This document shows, piece by piece, positions 1 to 10,823 of a stretch of 64,000 nt of DNA. Below the pieces are notes generated by a model. It was not told where the DNA came from. It did not search any database and was given only the letters and a program-made list of their open reading frames with translations. Numbering within the stretch: position 1 is the first letter of the stretch; every line of letters begins with the position of its first letter. The DNA is from Siphonodentalium dalli (Eukaryota; Mollusca; Scaphopoda; Gadilida; Siphonodentaliidae). The DNA is taken from assembly GCA_032622095.1 (NCBI GenBank), contig CP136068.1, positions 183,586,796 through 183,650,795 on the forward strand, written 5' to 3'. Both the position numbers and the translations under genes were made by a program.

Positions 1-996
1 AGTATTTTTAATTTTTGAAGTTTTTAAACATTTCCATTTTTTTATTTTTTGGAAACAAAGTTTTTCACTGCGAGTGTCACTTTAACATTCATCCATAGTG
101 AGAGCCTAGTGTCACTTTAACATTCATTTACAGTGAGTGCCGAGTGTCTCTTTAAATTCACTTTATGAATACCGAGTGTCCCTTTAACATTCAAGGCTGA
201 AGCTACCCCACCGAGATCATCATATGTGATATACATGTAGATAATATACCATTCATATAGTGTGACCTAAATTATGTTAAGTATACAAATATACCATGAT
301 GCAACATAATAGGCTGACCCCAACGGGGGGTACTGTAGAGAATATAGGTCATGTACTTCCGTGACGCAATAATATGTCTAGACTAACCCCAACTGGGGGG
401 GGGGGTTATCATAATTTAAGAGATTGGCAAAATCTCCCATTGTAGAAGAATTTGATACCAAGGTGTCTAAATTTCTTTACAACTTTTTGTGTTTCTCTCT
501 GTTTATAAATATGGAGATAGTTATTGGTAATTTGTTCGTAAATATAATAACTTTTTTTTAGACAGTATACACCCCAAGTTCGTCGACATATGATACGCAC
601 AGTATGCTAATAAAGCAATATATTTCTTCTAAAAATAATAAGGTTTGAAATGGCACAATCATTCATAAAACATTGTAAACGTTTACGGAAAAAAAAGAGA
701 ATAAAAGAGGTGACATTGTTGCTCCTTGTAATTAACCTACATGGTTTGTGCATCTATCAACAACGTTTATGATTTAGTTATCGATCCATTATCATCTGCA
801 AAGGAAGTCAACCTGGGTTCAGATTGGATGTAGATAGTTTCGCAAACAGCTTCAATTTTGTGTTACCTCTGTAGGATTCGTGTTCATATGTATATCCAGG
901 CCCTTTGTATATGGGTTGTATTAATCCCAGTGCCCAGTCTTTTTGGGAATAATCTGTTGTTTATGATTATATTGGAGAAACATAGGTAAATAATAT
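1..996. other. AT-rich non-coding stretch with a short degenerate tandem repeat
   Basis: No gene is supported here. Between about 71 and 200 a phrase of the form GTGTCnCTTTAACATTCA recurs four times at roughly 30-37 bp intervals, which is a decayed short tandem repeat. Two related GACCCCAACGGGGG-like segments lie near 315 and 385, the second with a long G run. The 60-odd-codon open frames have no recognisable protein features. Confidence 0.5.
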
Positions 997-1149
997 ACAG
1001 TTATCGCCCTCGATTGAGTGAGACACGGGGATTTGTCGCCCGCTCGAGACCTGGAATGTCACCCGAGGGCCACCAGGCCCGAGGGTAACATTCCAGGTCG
1101 AGAGCGGCGACAAATCCCCGTGTCTCACGAAAACAAGGGGGATAACTGT
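997..1149. repeat. Foldback hairpin, family FB1, copy 1
   Basis: The segment starts ACAGTTATCGCCC and ends GGGGATAACTGT, and its two halves are close reverse complements with arms of about 70 bases and a short centre near 1070 (GGGCCACCAGGCCC). Close copies lie at 3210-3362 and, inverted, at 5400-5552. Open frames through it are by-products of the palindrome. The flanking 850 bases (to about 2010) are also shared with the other two copies, so the hairpin belongs to a longer mobile or duplicated unit. No transposase is seen. Confidence 0.85.
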
Positions 1150-2020
1150 TTTGTTATCTGACAAAGGAGTACACACGAACCTCGTGAATAGCAGGCATAA
1201 ATGCGCTCATATATTCTTTAATCCAGTTCGAAAAGTTAATTTTATGTTGGAATCATCGCTATTTAGAAAATAAAACATTCATAATCTGGATCAATTGACA
1301 GACCCGTCATTTGCATAGCTATTCTCCGGTCAGTTTGCTGGTTGCATGGTGGAAATCGGTTCACGGAAAGAGGAGTAAAGCAATTTCGAAGTTGAGTAGC
1401 CATGCAGCGAAATGTTCGGTTTCGTTTCAAATGGCCGTGAAGACGCCGACAGACGTGGTCATTTCCAGATTGCTAAAATGTGAAACTAACACGTTGTAGT
1501 AGTGCAAAAAGAAATTGACATATGTCACAGATTGTTACGCAACATACGGGTATTCTCTGAAGTCTGAGGAATGTATTGAAGAAAAGAAATAGTCAATTGA
1601 TAAACAGTAAAGAGTGGCTATTTGAACTAGCACATAAACGTATTTGTAACGTATGTACATCGTATGTGTGATTGCCTGCAGCACTCACCAACTGCATAAT
1701 AATGTTTATCTATTTGTCCCACGGTCTTTATTATTGATATAAAAAGGCCCAATAGGAACATTACACATTATAACGGATTTGTGTCCGCGATAACATCATT
1801 TATACATAGCGTGCTTTAATTGCAACTAAAAAACACACAATTATGCAAATTAGCAAACACCACAGTTCGCGGTTGTTATGATACAGTGGGGTTTATAAAA
1901 ACAGTGTTTTCGAAAATTGTTAGAGAGCTGTGAGAGTGTCTCTGCACGTTGAGTTCTTCGTAGTTCTATGTTTACTGGTAATAGCTGAGCGGTCAATAAC
2001 TGAGACATTGTTTTCCTCCT
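1150..2020. repeat. Body of FB1-containing repeat unit, copy 1
   Basis: This stretch is repeated almost base for base at about 3363-4205 (same orientation) and in part, inverted, at about 4720-5399. Shared landmarks are TTTATGTTGGAATCATCGC, the segment around ATTGATCCAGATTATGAATG (read on one strand), and a CACGGTCTTT block. There is no conserved open frame among the three copies, so it is treated as non-coding repeat. Two to three indels separate copies 1 and 2. Confidence 0.75.
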
Positions 2021-2947
2021 CCCTATTTTCCACCCTTCTGATTGGCCCATGTGCTGTCACGTGCCGGGCGACAAATCACACTGTCGCCCGCTGACCCGGG
2101 AGACATTGTTTTTGTCGCCCGCCTGATGTAATATTGCAAGAATATCTCCAAACACACATTGCAGTAACTCATCTATTTCACATCACTACGACGTACTAAA
2201 AAATCATAGATCTTATATACCCCACGGATTCGCAAAACACACCAGTTGTGGTGTTTGCTAATTTGCATATATTTAGTGAACACTAATTTTCGAACATTTA
2301 AGTTGATACTTTTATCGGTCAAGCGTTATTATTTACTTTTTACATCGAAACATCTCGGTGATTCAATTTGTTCATGTCGACATTGTGATGCACGATTGAA
2401 AGAGAGGATCCCTTGAGGTTGGTTGGTTATAAATGTTCGCTGGTAGACAACGTAATGCATACGTTTGTCGGGAATGAATGGTACTGTACGCTTATCCTCC
2501 GCGATGTCTGCAGTGTGACCATAGAAGTATTTTATGTGAGGATCGGCATGAGCACTGACACATATGAATGTACATTAATGACATTGACAACTTCCCAATA
2601 GCTTTCGGGGAAAACCGTTATGAAATGACCATCGAGAGTAAATTTCGCACACAAGACGACATTGAATATGCCACATTGCAGAAGACGAGAACATACCTAT
2701 ATGGCTTATTGGTTTACATTGCATGGACCGATATTGACGATTTGACCGCCAAAATGATCGTAAATAAACACGGATTATCAAATTATGCTTAACAGCTTGA
2801 CTATCGTTTATGGAACAGAAATCCTATGGGACAATAAGTATAGTTACTGAAAATATACATAATCGAGAAAGAAAGCACTCGTGACTCAGTGCAACATCGT
2901 GCGTGTGGATGGCAAGGATATTTTCTGTGGTATAATCGGATAACAAA

Positions 2948-3098
2948 ACAGTTGTTGCCTTTTTTCTCGGGAGACATTGAGATTTGTCACCCGCTCGAGA
3001 ACGGAATGTCTCCCTCGGAGCTTTGCTCCTCGGGAGACATTCCGTTCTCGAGCGGGTGACAAATCTCAATGTCTCCCTCGACACCGGGCGACAACTGT
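2948..3098. repeat. Foldback hairpin, family FB2, copy 1
   Basis: Near-perfect palindrome beginning ACAGTTGTTGCC and ending CGACAACTGT, with arms of about 70 bases around a GGAGCTTTGCTCC centre. It shares the outer GATAACAAAACAGTT motif with FB1, so the two families are related. The copy at 48473-48623 is nearly identical, including arm sequence. Confidence 0.85.
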
Positions 3099-3105
3099 AT
3101 AATGT

Positions 3106-3121
3106 TACCCTCGAGGGTAAT
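3106..3121. repeat. 16-bp perfect palindrome TTACCCTCGAGGGTAA
   Basis: A perfect 16-bp palindrome sits just outside FB2 and recurs exactly at 4217-4232 just outside FB3. It is placed at the junction between neighbouring foldback units in both cases. Confidence 0.7.
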
Positions 3122-3209
3122 AAGGTGATTTACGGCCCGCCATGTGACGCACTCTCAGCCAATCAGAAGAGAGGAAAATGGGATGAAATGTGATGAAGGA
3201 TAACAATAT

Positions 3210-3362
3210 ACAGTTATCGCCCGCGATTGAGTGAGACACGGGGATTTGACGCCCGCTCGAGACCTGGAATGTCACCCGAGGGCCGCCAGGCCCGAGGGTG
3301 ACATTTCAGGTCGAGAGCGGCGACAAATCCCCGTGTCCCACGAAAACAAGGGTGATAACTGT
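3210..3362. repeat. Foldback hairpin, family FB1, copy 2
   Basis: Same orientation as copy 1, with arms of about 70 bases around GGGCCGCCAGGCCC, starting ACAGTTATCGCCC and ending GGTGATAACTGT. It follows the right end of the TIR element at 2022-3185 by about 25 bases. Confidence 0.85.
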
Positions 3363-4205
3363 TTCGTTATCTGACAATGGAGTCACACGAACCTCCTTAA
3401 TAGCAGGCATAAATACGCGCATATATTCTTTAATCAAGTTCGAAAAGTTAATTTTATGTTGGAATCATCGCTATTTAGAAAATAAAACATTCATAATCTG
3501 GATCAATTAACAGACACGTCATTTGCGCAGATATTCTCCGTCAGTTTGCTGGTTGCAATGTGGAAATCGGTTCACGGAAAGAGGAGTAAAGCAATTTCGA
3601 AGTTGAGTAGCCATGCAGCGAAATGTTCGGTTTCGTTTCAAATGAGCGTGAAGACGCCGACAGACGTGTTAATTTCCAGAATGCTAAAATGTGGAACTAA
3701 CACGCTGTAGTAGTGCAAAAAGAAATTGACATGTCACAGATCGTTACACAACATACGGGTATTCTCTGAAGTCTGATGAATGTATTGAAGAAAAGAAATA
3801 ATCAATTGATAAACAGCAAAGTGTGGCTACTTGATCTAGTACATAAACGTTGTTGTAACGTATGTACATCGTATGTGCAATTGTCTGCAGCATAACAACT
3901 ACATAATAAGGTTTATCTATTTGTCCCACGGTCTTTCTTATTGATATAAAAAGGTCCAATATGAATATTACACCTTATAACAGATATGTGTCTGTGATAA
4001 CACAATTTATACATGGCGTGCTTTAATTGCAAATGAAAAACACACAATTATGCAAATTAGCAAACACCACAGTTAGCGGTTGTTATGAAACAGTGGGGTT
4101 TTTAAAAACAGTGTTTTTCGAAATTATCAGAGAGCTTTCAGAGAATCTCTGCACGGTGAGTTCTTCGTTGGTCTATGTTTACTGGTAACAGCTGAGCGGT
4201 CAATA
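3363..4205. repeat. Body of FB1-containing repeat unit, copy 2
   Basis: Direct copy of 1150-2020, differing by point changes and small indels. It ends with the same GCTGAGCGGTCAATAACTGA phrase, after which copy 1 runs into the TIR element and copy 2 runs into FB3. No conserved reading frame is seen. Confidence 0.75.
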
Positions 4206-4241
4206 ACTGAGACAATGTTACCCTCGAGGGTAATATATACA

Positions 4242-4407
4242 TGTTATCGCTGCAGTGAATTGATCTGGGGCGAAGTATCACGTCGAGTTGAAGAGGTCAG
4301 ATCGCTGGATCAAACGAGCCGCCGCAGGCGTCGAGTTTGATCCAGCGATCTGACCTCTTCAACGAGACGTGACGCGAAGCCCAGATCAATTCACTGCAGC
4401 GATAACA
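4242..4407. repeat. Foldback hairpin, family FB3
   Basis: Palindrome starting TGTTATCGCTGCAGTG and ending CACTGCAGCGATAACA, with arms of about 70 bases and a GC-rich loop GAGCCGCCGCAGGCGTC. The arm sequence is unrelated to FB1 and FB2 apart from the terminal TTATCGC/GCGATAA motif, so it is a distinct family with similar ends. Confidence 0.85.
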
Positions 4408-4679
4408 GGTTTATTATATGACATGCTTTTTATTTAAAAAGCACATGCTTTTTATTTAAAAAGCACAATTTCTCTCATTAATTATGAAATGAAACCAATT
4501 CACACGCTCGCTAGTATCAAAAATAAAGAAAGAACTGTCCTGCTTTTTCCGGTCATGCGCAGTATGCGAGATGAGGAAGGGTGGTGTGACATCGGATCAA
4601 ACTGCAGCTGATCCGATGGCCAGGAAATGATCGCTATACAATAGCGGTATTGGGGAAAGATAAACGATAGTCATATAAT

Positions 4680-5552
4680 AAGGTGATTTATCGCCCGCCA
4701 TGTGACGCACTCTCAGCTTTATTTGCAATTAAATTACGTTATGTATAAATGGTTTTATCACAGACACATATATGTTATAATGTGTAATATTCATATTGGA
4801 CCTTTTTATATCAATAATAAAGACCGTGGGACAAATAGATAAACCTTATTATGCAGTTGGTAAGCTGCAGACAATTGCACATACGATGTACATACGCTAC
4901 AACTACGTTTATGTACTTGATCAAATAGCCACTCTTTGCTGTTTATCAATTGATTATTTCTTTTCTTCAATACATTCCTCAGACTTCAGAGAATACCCGT
5001 ATGTTGCGTAACGATCTGTGACAGATGTCAATTTCTGTTCGCACTACTACAACGTGTTAGTTCCACATTTTAGCATTCTGGAAATTAACACGTCTGTCAG
5101 CGACTACACGCTCATTTGAAACGAAACCGTATACATTTCGATGCATGGCTACTCAACCTCGAAATTTCTTTACTCCTCTTTCCGTGAACCGATTTCCACA
5201 ATGCAACCAGCAAACTGACCGGAGAATGTTTGAGCAAATGACGGGTATGTTAATTGATCCAGATTATGAATGTTTTATTTTCTAAATAGCGATGATTCCA
5301 ACATAAAATTAACTTTTTCGAACTGGATTAAAGAATATATGCGCGCATATATGCCTGCTATTAATGAGGTTCGTGTGTACTCCTTTGTCAGATAACAAAA
5401 CAGTTATCACCCTTGTTTTCGTGAGACACGGGGATTTGTCGCCTCTCTCGACCTGGAATGTCACCCTCGGGCCTGGCGGTCCTCGGGTGACATTCCAGGT
5501 CTCGAGCGGGCGACAAATCCCCGTGTCTAACTCAATCGCGGGGGTTAACTGT
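4680..5552. repeat. FB1-containing repeat unit, copy 3, inverted, with FB1 hairpin at 5400-5552
   Basis: This is the reverse complement of the copy 1 and copy 2 units. The FB1 hairpin occupies 5400-5552 and ends GGGGTTAACTGT. The distal end at about 4685-4720 (GATTTATCGCCCGCC then ATGTGACGCACTCTCAGC) matches the right end of the TIR element near 3131, which ties the FB1 units and the TIR element into one family. It abuts a broken LINE at about 5560. Confidence 0.75.
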
Positions 5553-5560
5553 ATATTGTT

Positions 5561-6488
5561 TCTTCTGATGCTTTGATAATAACTTGTTAATAATTTGGTC
5601 CGCTCCTCGTGCCTTACCACTCTTTAGTTTAGTTATGGTATTGTGAATTTCATCTTCGGATATAGTGCTAGTTAGACTCGAATTGCAAATGTCATTCTCG
5701 TCGAAATCCGCATCTACATACCCAATGATATCTGAATCGACTATATTTGCATTTAGGAACTTAAAGTGTACCTCAAAGTTTAAAAAAGTTATATTACTTC
5801 CCTTCTTGTTATGCCGATTATCAGAACACATCAAATCAAGTTTGTCCCAAAATGATTTCCCGGAATACTTACTGAATTCCCGAAGTTCTGATATTTCTGT
5901 CTCTCGGTTTTGCTTAATGTTTCTATCCAGGATATGTTTAACATCGCCTTACCATAGTATGGTTTAATAACGTCGTAATCACGCTTAATTCGGTTAAACT
6001 ATTTTATCATTTTATCACCAACAATTATTCTGACGCGATTTTCAGACGTATTTGTTTTCGAGAATAAGTTCCCAGTGTGTGGTCCGGCCGCTGCCCTCAA
6101 CGTATCAGTTATGAGCTCACACAGTTCGTCAACACTTGACTCACTAACAATTCCATCCCGATCGAGGCTATCAAATGTATCGAAAATATGCGCAATGCGA
6201 TCAAGTTCGATATCACTAGAAAATATTGATAACCTATGTGGATTCCACCATTGTATTTCCTTCTCGTGATTAAACATGAGCGTATGTATCGCTTACATTA
6301 TCGCCACATAATTTTGGAATTTGAAAATTTAAAACCAAGTGCAATGCACAATGGATGTCAGAGAATAGATGTACATTATTATCAGAATTAAACATGGCCG
6401 AATCCATACCGTCATATCTGACCAGAATGGTTGAATATAAAATCGTGTCAAGACACCTGTATTGTACCATGTGGTCGGTCCTATCCAC
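5561..6488 (-). pseudogene. Decayed non-LTR retrotransposon (LINE) fragment: endonuclease end, linker and start of reverse transcriptase
   Basis: Reading on the minus strand, the 6270-6488 piece ends in a segment resembling the C-terminal end of an AP-type endonuclease (Ser-Asp-Ile-His then a hydrophobic stretch LVLNFQIPKLC). The middle piece (about 5999-6277) is the linker, starting with a KEIQWWNPH motif. The 5561-5834 piece contains ISEDEIHNTITKLKSGKARG, the typical start of the LINE reverse-transcriptase domain, where a helix leads into a K-x-G-K-A-x-G turn. The reading frame shifts at least twice. It stops at the junction with the inverted FB1 unit near 5560, and the rest of the reverse transcriptase is not found to the left. 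It cannot encode an active enzyme. The clade is not determinable from this fragment. Confidence 0.75.
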
Positions 6489-8658
6489 CTGCGAATTGGC
6501 CGCACGGATAGCGTAACATCTTAACCGATTGTCAACCTAATGGACAGGCAGTACACCTCATTGTTTTTCCAACCGTCGGTGGAACACGAGTCTTTTCACG
6601 ACGCAGTGACAACGAGCTCCTTCCGTGACAGATTTAACAAAAATCCTCAGAGGTTTGCTCTTACATTTCGGCAAATGCAGTAAATTAGTTATGAAGCATA
6701 TTTCGGCGTTATAAATTTAATTTGTGCAAGTCGTATGGTAAATCGGATATATGGCGATCTTGTAGATTGAGATCGTCACTGAAGATCGAATGACTACATT
6801 TACATTACTATACTGTTTATATTTTGTCGTGACAGGTGTCGCAACATGCCCCCGGGACGGAATTAGATTCGCAAAATTATATATTTTACGGTTGTGATTA
6901 ACAGTTGCAAATTCAATGTATACGTGAAACGACACCACAACAACATTCCTGACATTTTAATTAAAACACGACCAGAATGACGAGACACTATAAGTATATC
7001 CCCTTTTCGTGTTTCTCGCAATCATTCAGACCGTTATATATTGAAATCGTTGTACAGATAGCTGCATGTATGTATATTGTGGTATAATACACGAAATTCA
7101 TATAAATTAAAATCGCTCACAGTGAAAGAACTGTTCATTATCCACATCCCCCCCTTTCTACTATACACATAAAGCCCATCACATAAACCGCGTTTATATC
7201 CGTCTACTAGACAGATAACGCATTCTCAACTTAACAGATACACTTCTTAACATGCGATGAAGAAAGGGAATGGGACAGTTGACCTTCAGACGTTCGCGAG
7301 CGACGTCATCGAATCGTGACAACGTTATGGGGCATCACCAGAATGCACCCTTCTGGTTTCCATTGTTACCTACAGCGGCCTTAGAAACGCCAACATCCAC
7401 AACGTATTTTCCAACAATCGGTCTCAACTCCTTTCTAAAAGATCAAACGATGCGTCCCAAAACGCACTCACATAAAATATGTCAATGTGCAGTTGGTGAA
7501 GTCTATAACTTTGTTTACAGTGAAGTATAATGCCGATATTTTCCGTTTCAGAATTAATTACTTTCTACTATACAGATAAAGTAGCAAAGCAGGTCATCGC
7601 TTCCCTATATGGAGCGTGATAATATTTTGCGATGATGTTTTGAGAAAAACTGCGATATAAGATAGTTAAACTGATTGATTGATTCATGGTTTAACGTAGT
7701 TTTAGCCGCTAGGCCAAGTAATGACTTGACCAAAAACAGAATCAGAGATAAACAAAGATACTAGCGAAGCAACTGTATAGATAAATCAGACAGTTGATTA
7801 GATTAAAACAAAGCAATGATGAGCTATGTACAAATAAAAGCGCCCAAGAGGAATGTTTCCACTTGGAGTCAGGAATATAAATTTAAGAACTGACTAGTGT
7901 GCAATCATACTATAAAACGTATAAAAGTAGTACAAGTACAAGAATAGAGAATAAATAGCAAATAAATAATACGAAATTACCAAGGAGCCACATCGAAATA
8001 TGTAAAGTAGCTTTTAAAATCAGATTTTGCATTGATAAGGTATTTAGAATATTTGATGAATTGCGCCTGAACCTTTATCAATGGACCAAGCTGATGGTCG
8101 GGTGTGTATTCCATATATACTGTTTCTAGTCTTTGAGAGTTATTCCTTTTTAGACCATGACTCCCTATAGTACTGTGTACAAACATGCTATACAATATAT
8201 TTGTGCTATACACCCTACTGTGTGTGAACAGGAGTCCGACCGTGGGTAACACGTTTCTACTGTGGGTAACACGTTTGAATGGCATTTCAATGGTTAAAGT
8301 TTATACCCATAGTAGAACTACATCCGAGTTGACCTTTCATTAACCTTCCGTGACCTCGCTCAAAATGACTATTTTTAGAACGTAGCGCCTCGCGATGACA
8401 ACAATTCGATACGTTCGATTCAATTGAATATTACTAATGCGATGAAAATGAAATAGATTAACAATAAAATTAACAAGTTGATTGTTATTTATAATTGTTT
8501 ACAGGTTCATGTCGCAAAAAAAATTCATTTAGTATGAGTTAATCCCGGTACTTTTTTCGTTTCGAAATGCGAATAAAAGTACCGGCGATTTGTAAACAAA
8601 CCCATGCGTGTACGTCTGCGTTCCATAACAATCTGTAAAAAATTTAAATAGTCTAGCG
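6489..8658. other. Non-coding stretch, no recognisable gene
   Basis: I see no gene. The 86-codon frame at 7270-7530 and the 102-codon minus frame at 7977-8285 have no family signature. A GATTGATTGATTCATGGTTTA phrase near 7675 looks like the edge of an unplaced repeat. At 8547-8594, just before the recombinase gene, CCGGTACTTTTTTCG and CGAATAAAAGTACCGG form an inverted repeat that may be part of the element's end or promoter. Confidence 0.5.
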
Positions 8659-10273
8659 ATGTTTGGTGGTTTCACCGTTGCAAATGACTTGGAAGATCTG
8701 TTTAATGATCAGGCGCTAATGCGACAATTCGGATCAGAATTTGGTGAAGATCATGAAACCGAAGTAGCTCCAATTTCTATGCCAATTGAAGAAATTGATG
8801 AAATGATGAATCCACTTTACCCAGGGCCAAGTGAGATTATGACAGGTGGGAACATTACTCAGCCACAACCCAATAAGGCTGATTGTGTGCCAGAAACAAT
8901 TGCGAATATTGAGCCCGAAGTTGTCAGTCTTCCAGATAGATTTGCTGACATTTCACCCGAAAATGTGGAAGATTTCATCAGTGAGCAACAAAGCAAACAC
9001 ACGTTGAAAAAGTCGCTTGCAGATATCAAACTCTTCAAATCATTCTTGGCCAAAAATTCTGAAACAAGGGAAATTCATGATATCCCAGTCAGTGAGCTTG
9101 ATCCTGTAATTGCAAATTACATTCTCAGTGTGAGAAGAAAAGACGGTACTGAATTTGAACCCAGTTCGTTGCGTGGTCAAATTGGTAGCATGACCGCTAC
9201 CTAAAACGGCATAAATACGGAAGTTATGTGATGAATAAATTGGATGATTCATTTGAAACTGCACGGAGAGCGCTTGTTGCAAAACAGAAACAATTAAAAC
9301 GGTGCGGAAAAGGTAACAAACCAAAAAAGTCTGAACCGATCAATGATGCATAAATCAATATCTGTATCAGAAGGAGCTGCTTGGGGAATCGACCCCAAAT
9401 TCTATTTTAAACACACTGTGGTTTAATAAAACTGTTCAGTTTGGTCTACGAGGAGTGAGCGAACACTACAATTTGTCATGGGGAGATGTAGCATTGAAGC
9501 AGTCGAGTGAAGGAAAAAAATATCTACAGTTAAACGAGCGACAAACAAAAACTAGAACGGGTGCCGATATCAGAAATGTTCGGGAAATCACTCCGAGGAT
9601 GTATAGTACAGGCATAAATGACGAACATAATCCAGTATACATGTATGAGCTATACGCAACGAAACGACCAATTGGATACAGCGCTGAGGATGATCCGTTC
9701 TATATTGCGGCTAGAACAACACCCGTTCAGATTCCAGGTGATAGATGGTTTAAGCGACAGAAAGTAGGAATTAATAAACTGGCTAGCATTATGTCGGTCA
9801 TGGCAAAAGAGGGTGGATTGGATACGAACAAGAGACTGACCAACACAAGTGCCCGAAAACACCTGGTGCAGAAATTGAGAGAAAACAATGTTGCACCAAT
9901 TGATATCGCTAACATTACTGGACATAAAAACCTGGCAAGTATTAATAATTACTCAACATCCAGTGAGAACGAGAGGGAAAGATGCTCGCGTTTAATGAGT
10001 TCCACAAAATCTTCTACCGGTACTGAACGTACATCAGCTGAGCATTCTGATATTAATGCTAGTAGTTCCAGTGTGAGTGATGTTCAGCTACTAGTAGTTG
10101 TTCCTGACAACTCGAACTCCGGAAATGTTGAAAATATTACCTCCACACAGAACACTCTGAACATCAACATGGGTGAAGAAAACATTACGACAAGAGCCAC
10201 GGTCCTGACGAACAGTTTATTCCGTGGAAATCACATCCAGATAAACACATTAAACGTATATTTCAAGGAATAG
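8659..10273 (+). pseudogene. Crypton-type tyrosine recombinase (DUF3504 / KIAA1958-like), two frameshifts
   Basis: A protein of about 535 residues read in three frames: 8659-9194, 9195-9349 and 9350-10273. The N-terminal third has an acidic leader and a helical DNA-binding (core-binding) region around FISEQQSKHTLKKSLADIK. The middle contains RYLKRHKYGSYVMNK and the lysine-rich QKQLKRCGKGNKPKK, typical of this family. The catalytic domain holds FGLRGVSEHYNLSWGDV (first catalytic Arg), NTSARKHLVQKL (second Arg), ITGHKNL (His) and INNYS (nucleophile Tyr). Such proteins cut and rejoin DNA through a phosphotyrosine link; Cryptons use them to move, and related domesticated genes exist in animals. 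One base is missing near 9194 and another near 9349, so this copy should not make the enzyme unless these are sequencing errors. The start ATG at 8659 is the first in frame. No terminal repeats or cargo genes are evident. Confidence 0.82.
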
Positions 10274-10681
10274 TCGGAACAAATTTGAACAAAAAACGAC
10301 GGATTTCAAAATGACTTTCGTGGTTTCCTGTGTTGTGATCAGGCGGATAAAAAAAATAGTTCCGGAAATGTGTTATATTTATATTGAATATATTCATTAA
10401 ATTCGTATTCGCAATTATATTCATGTTGTTTAATTATGGCTCTTTCATTACATTTTATTGTGAATTGGCTATACAGATGCCATATTCGTACAATTGAGTG
10501 TTGACCTAATTCAATGTATCAATACGCCTAATCAGCTGTGATAGTGTACGCCGATCTACGGCCAAGTCTGGGGAACACAACGGGGATGATTGTGAATGGT
10601 GGGACAGAAACGTCTTAATTTAAGTGGATTTATTTCGATTTCATAGCATTTTTGCTCATGTACCGGTCATGGTATAAACAA
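10274..10681. other. Non-coding flank 3' of the recombinase
   Basis: AT-rich sequence without an open frame of note. I saw no poly(A)-signal cluster or terminal repeat that would define the right edge of the Crypton-like element. Confidence 0.4.
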
Positions 10682-10822
10682 AATACACACGTAGTGTTTC
10701 TGAATACCAAATTTACACCACTCGTGGGATTGATAATTTACCACACTCGCTAAAGCTCGTGTGGTAAATCATCAATCCCACTCGTGGTGTAAATTTGGTA
10801 TTCAGAAACACTACGTGTGTAT
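10682..10822. repeat. 140-bp near-perfect palindrome
   Basis: Arms of about 64 bases begin AATACACACGTAGTGTTTC and end GAAACACTACGTGTGTATT, around a short centre TCGCTAAAGCTCG. I found one mismatch between the arms. It is not related in sequence to FB1-FB4. It sits exactly where the LINE ORF1 to its right loses its 3' end. Confidence 0.85.
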
Positions 10823-10823
10823 T

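Larger units (their letters stand above)
2022..3185. mobile_element. Non-autonomous TIR element of about 1.15 kb containing foldback FB2
   Basis: The two ends are imperfect terminal inverted repeats of about 60 bp. The left end reads CCCTATTTTCCACCC then CTTCTGATTGGC; the reverse complement of the right end reads CCCATTTTCCTC then CTTCTGATTGGC, and both continue into a (T)CAC(G/A)TG(C/G)CGGGC block. The interior is non-coding and includes the FB2 hairpin at 2948-3098. A second copy lies at about 47550-48634 and lacks the right end. No transposase is present, so it would need help in trans. I could not settle a target-site duplication. Confidence 0.65.

Noticed and set aside
5309-5620. 103-codon minus-strand frame with GDKSPCLTKTR
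   Set aside because: It is a translation of the FB1 hairpin; the same peptides appear wherever FB1 occurs, in both orientations.
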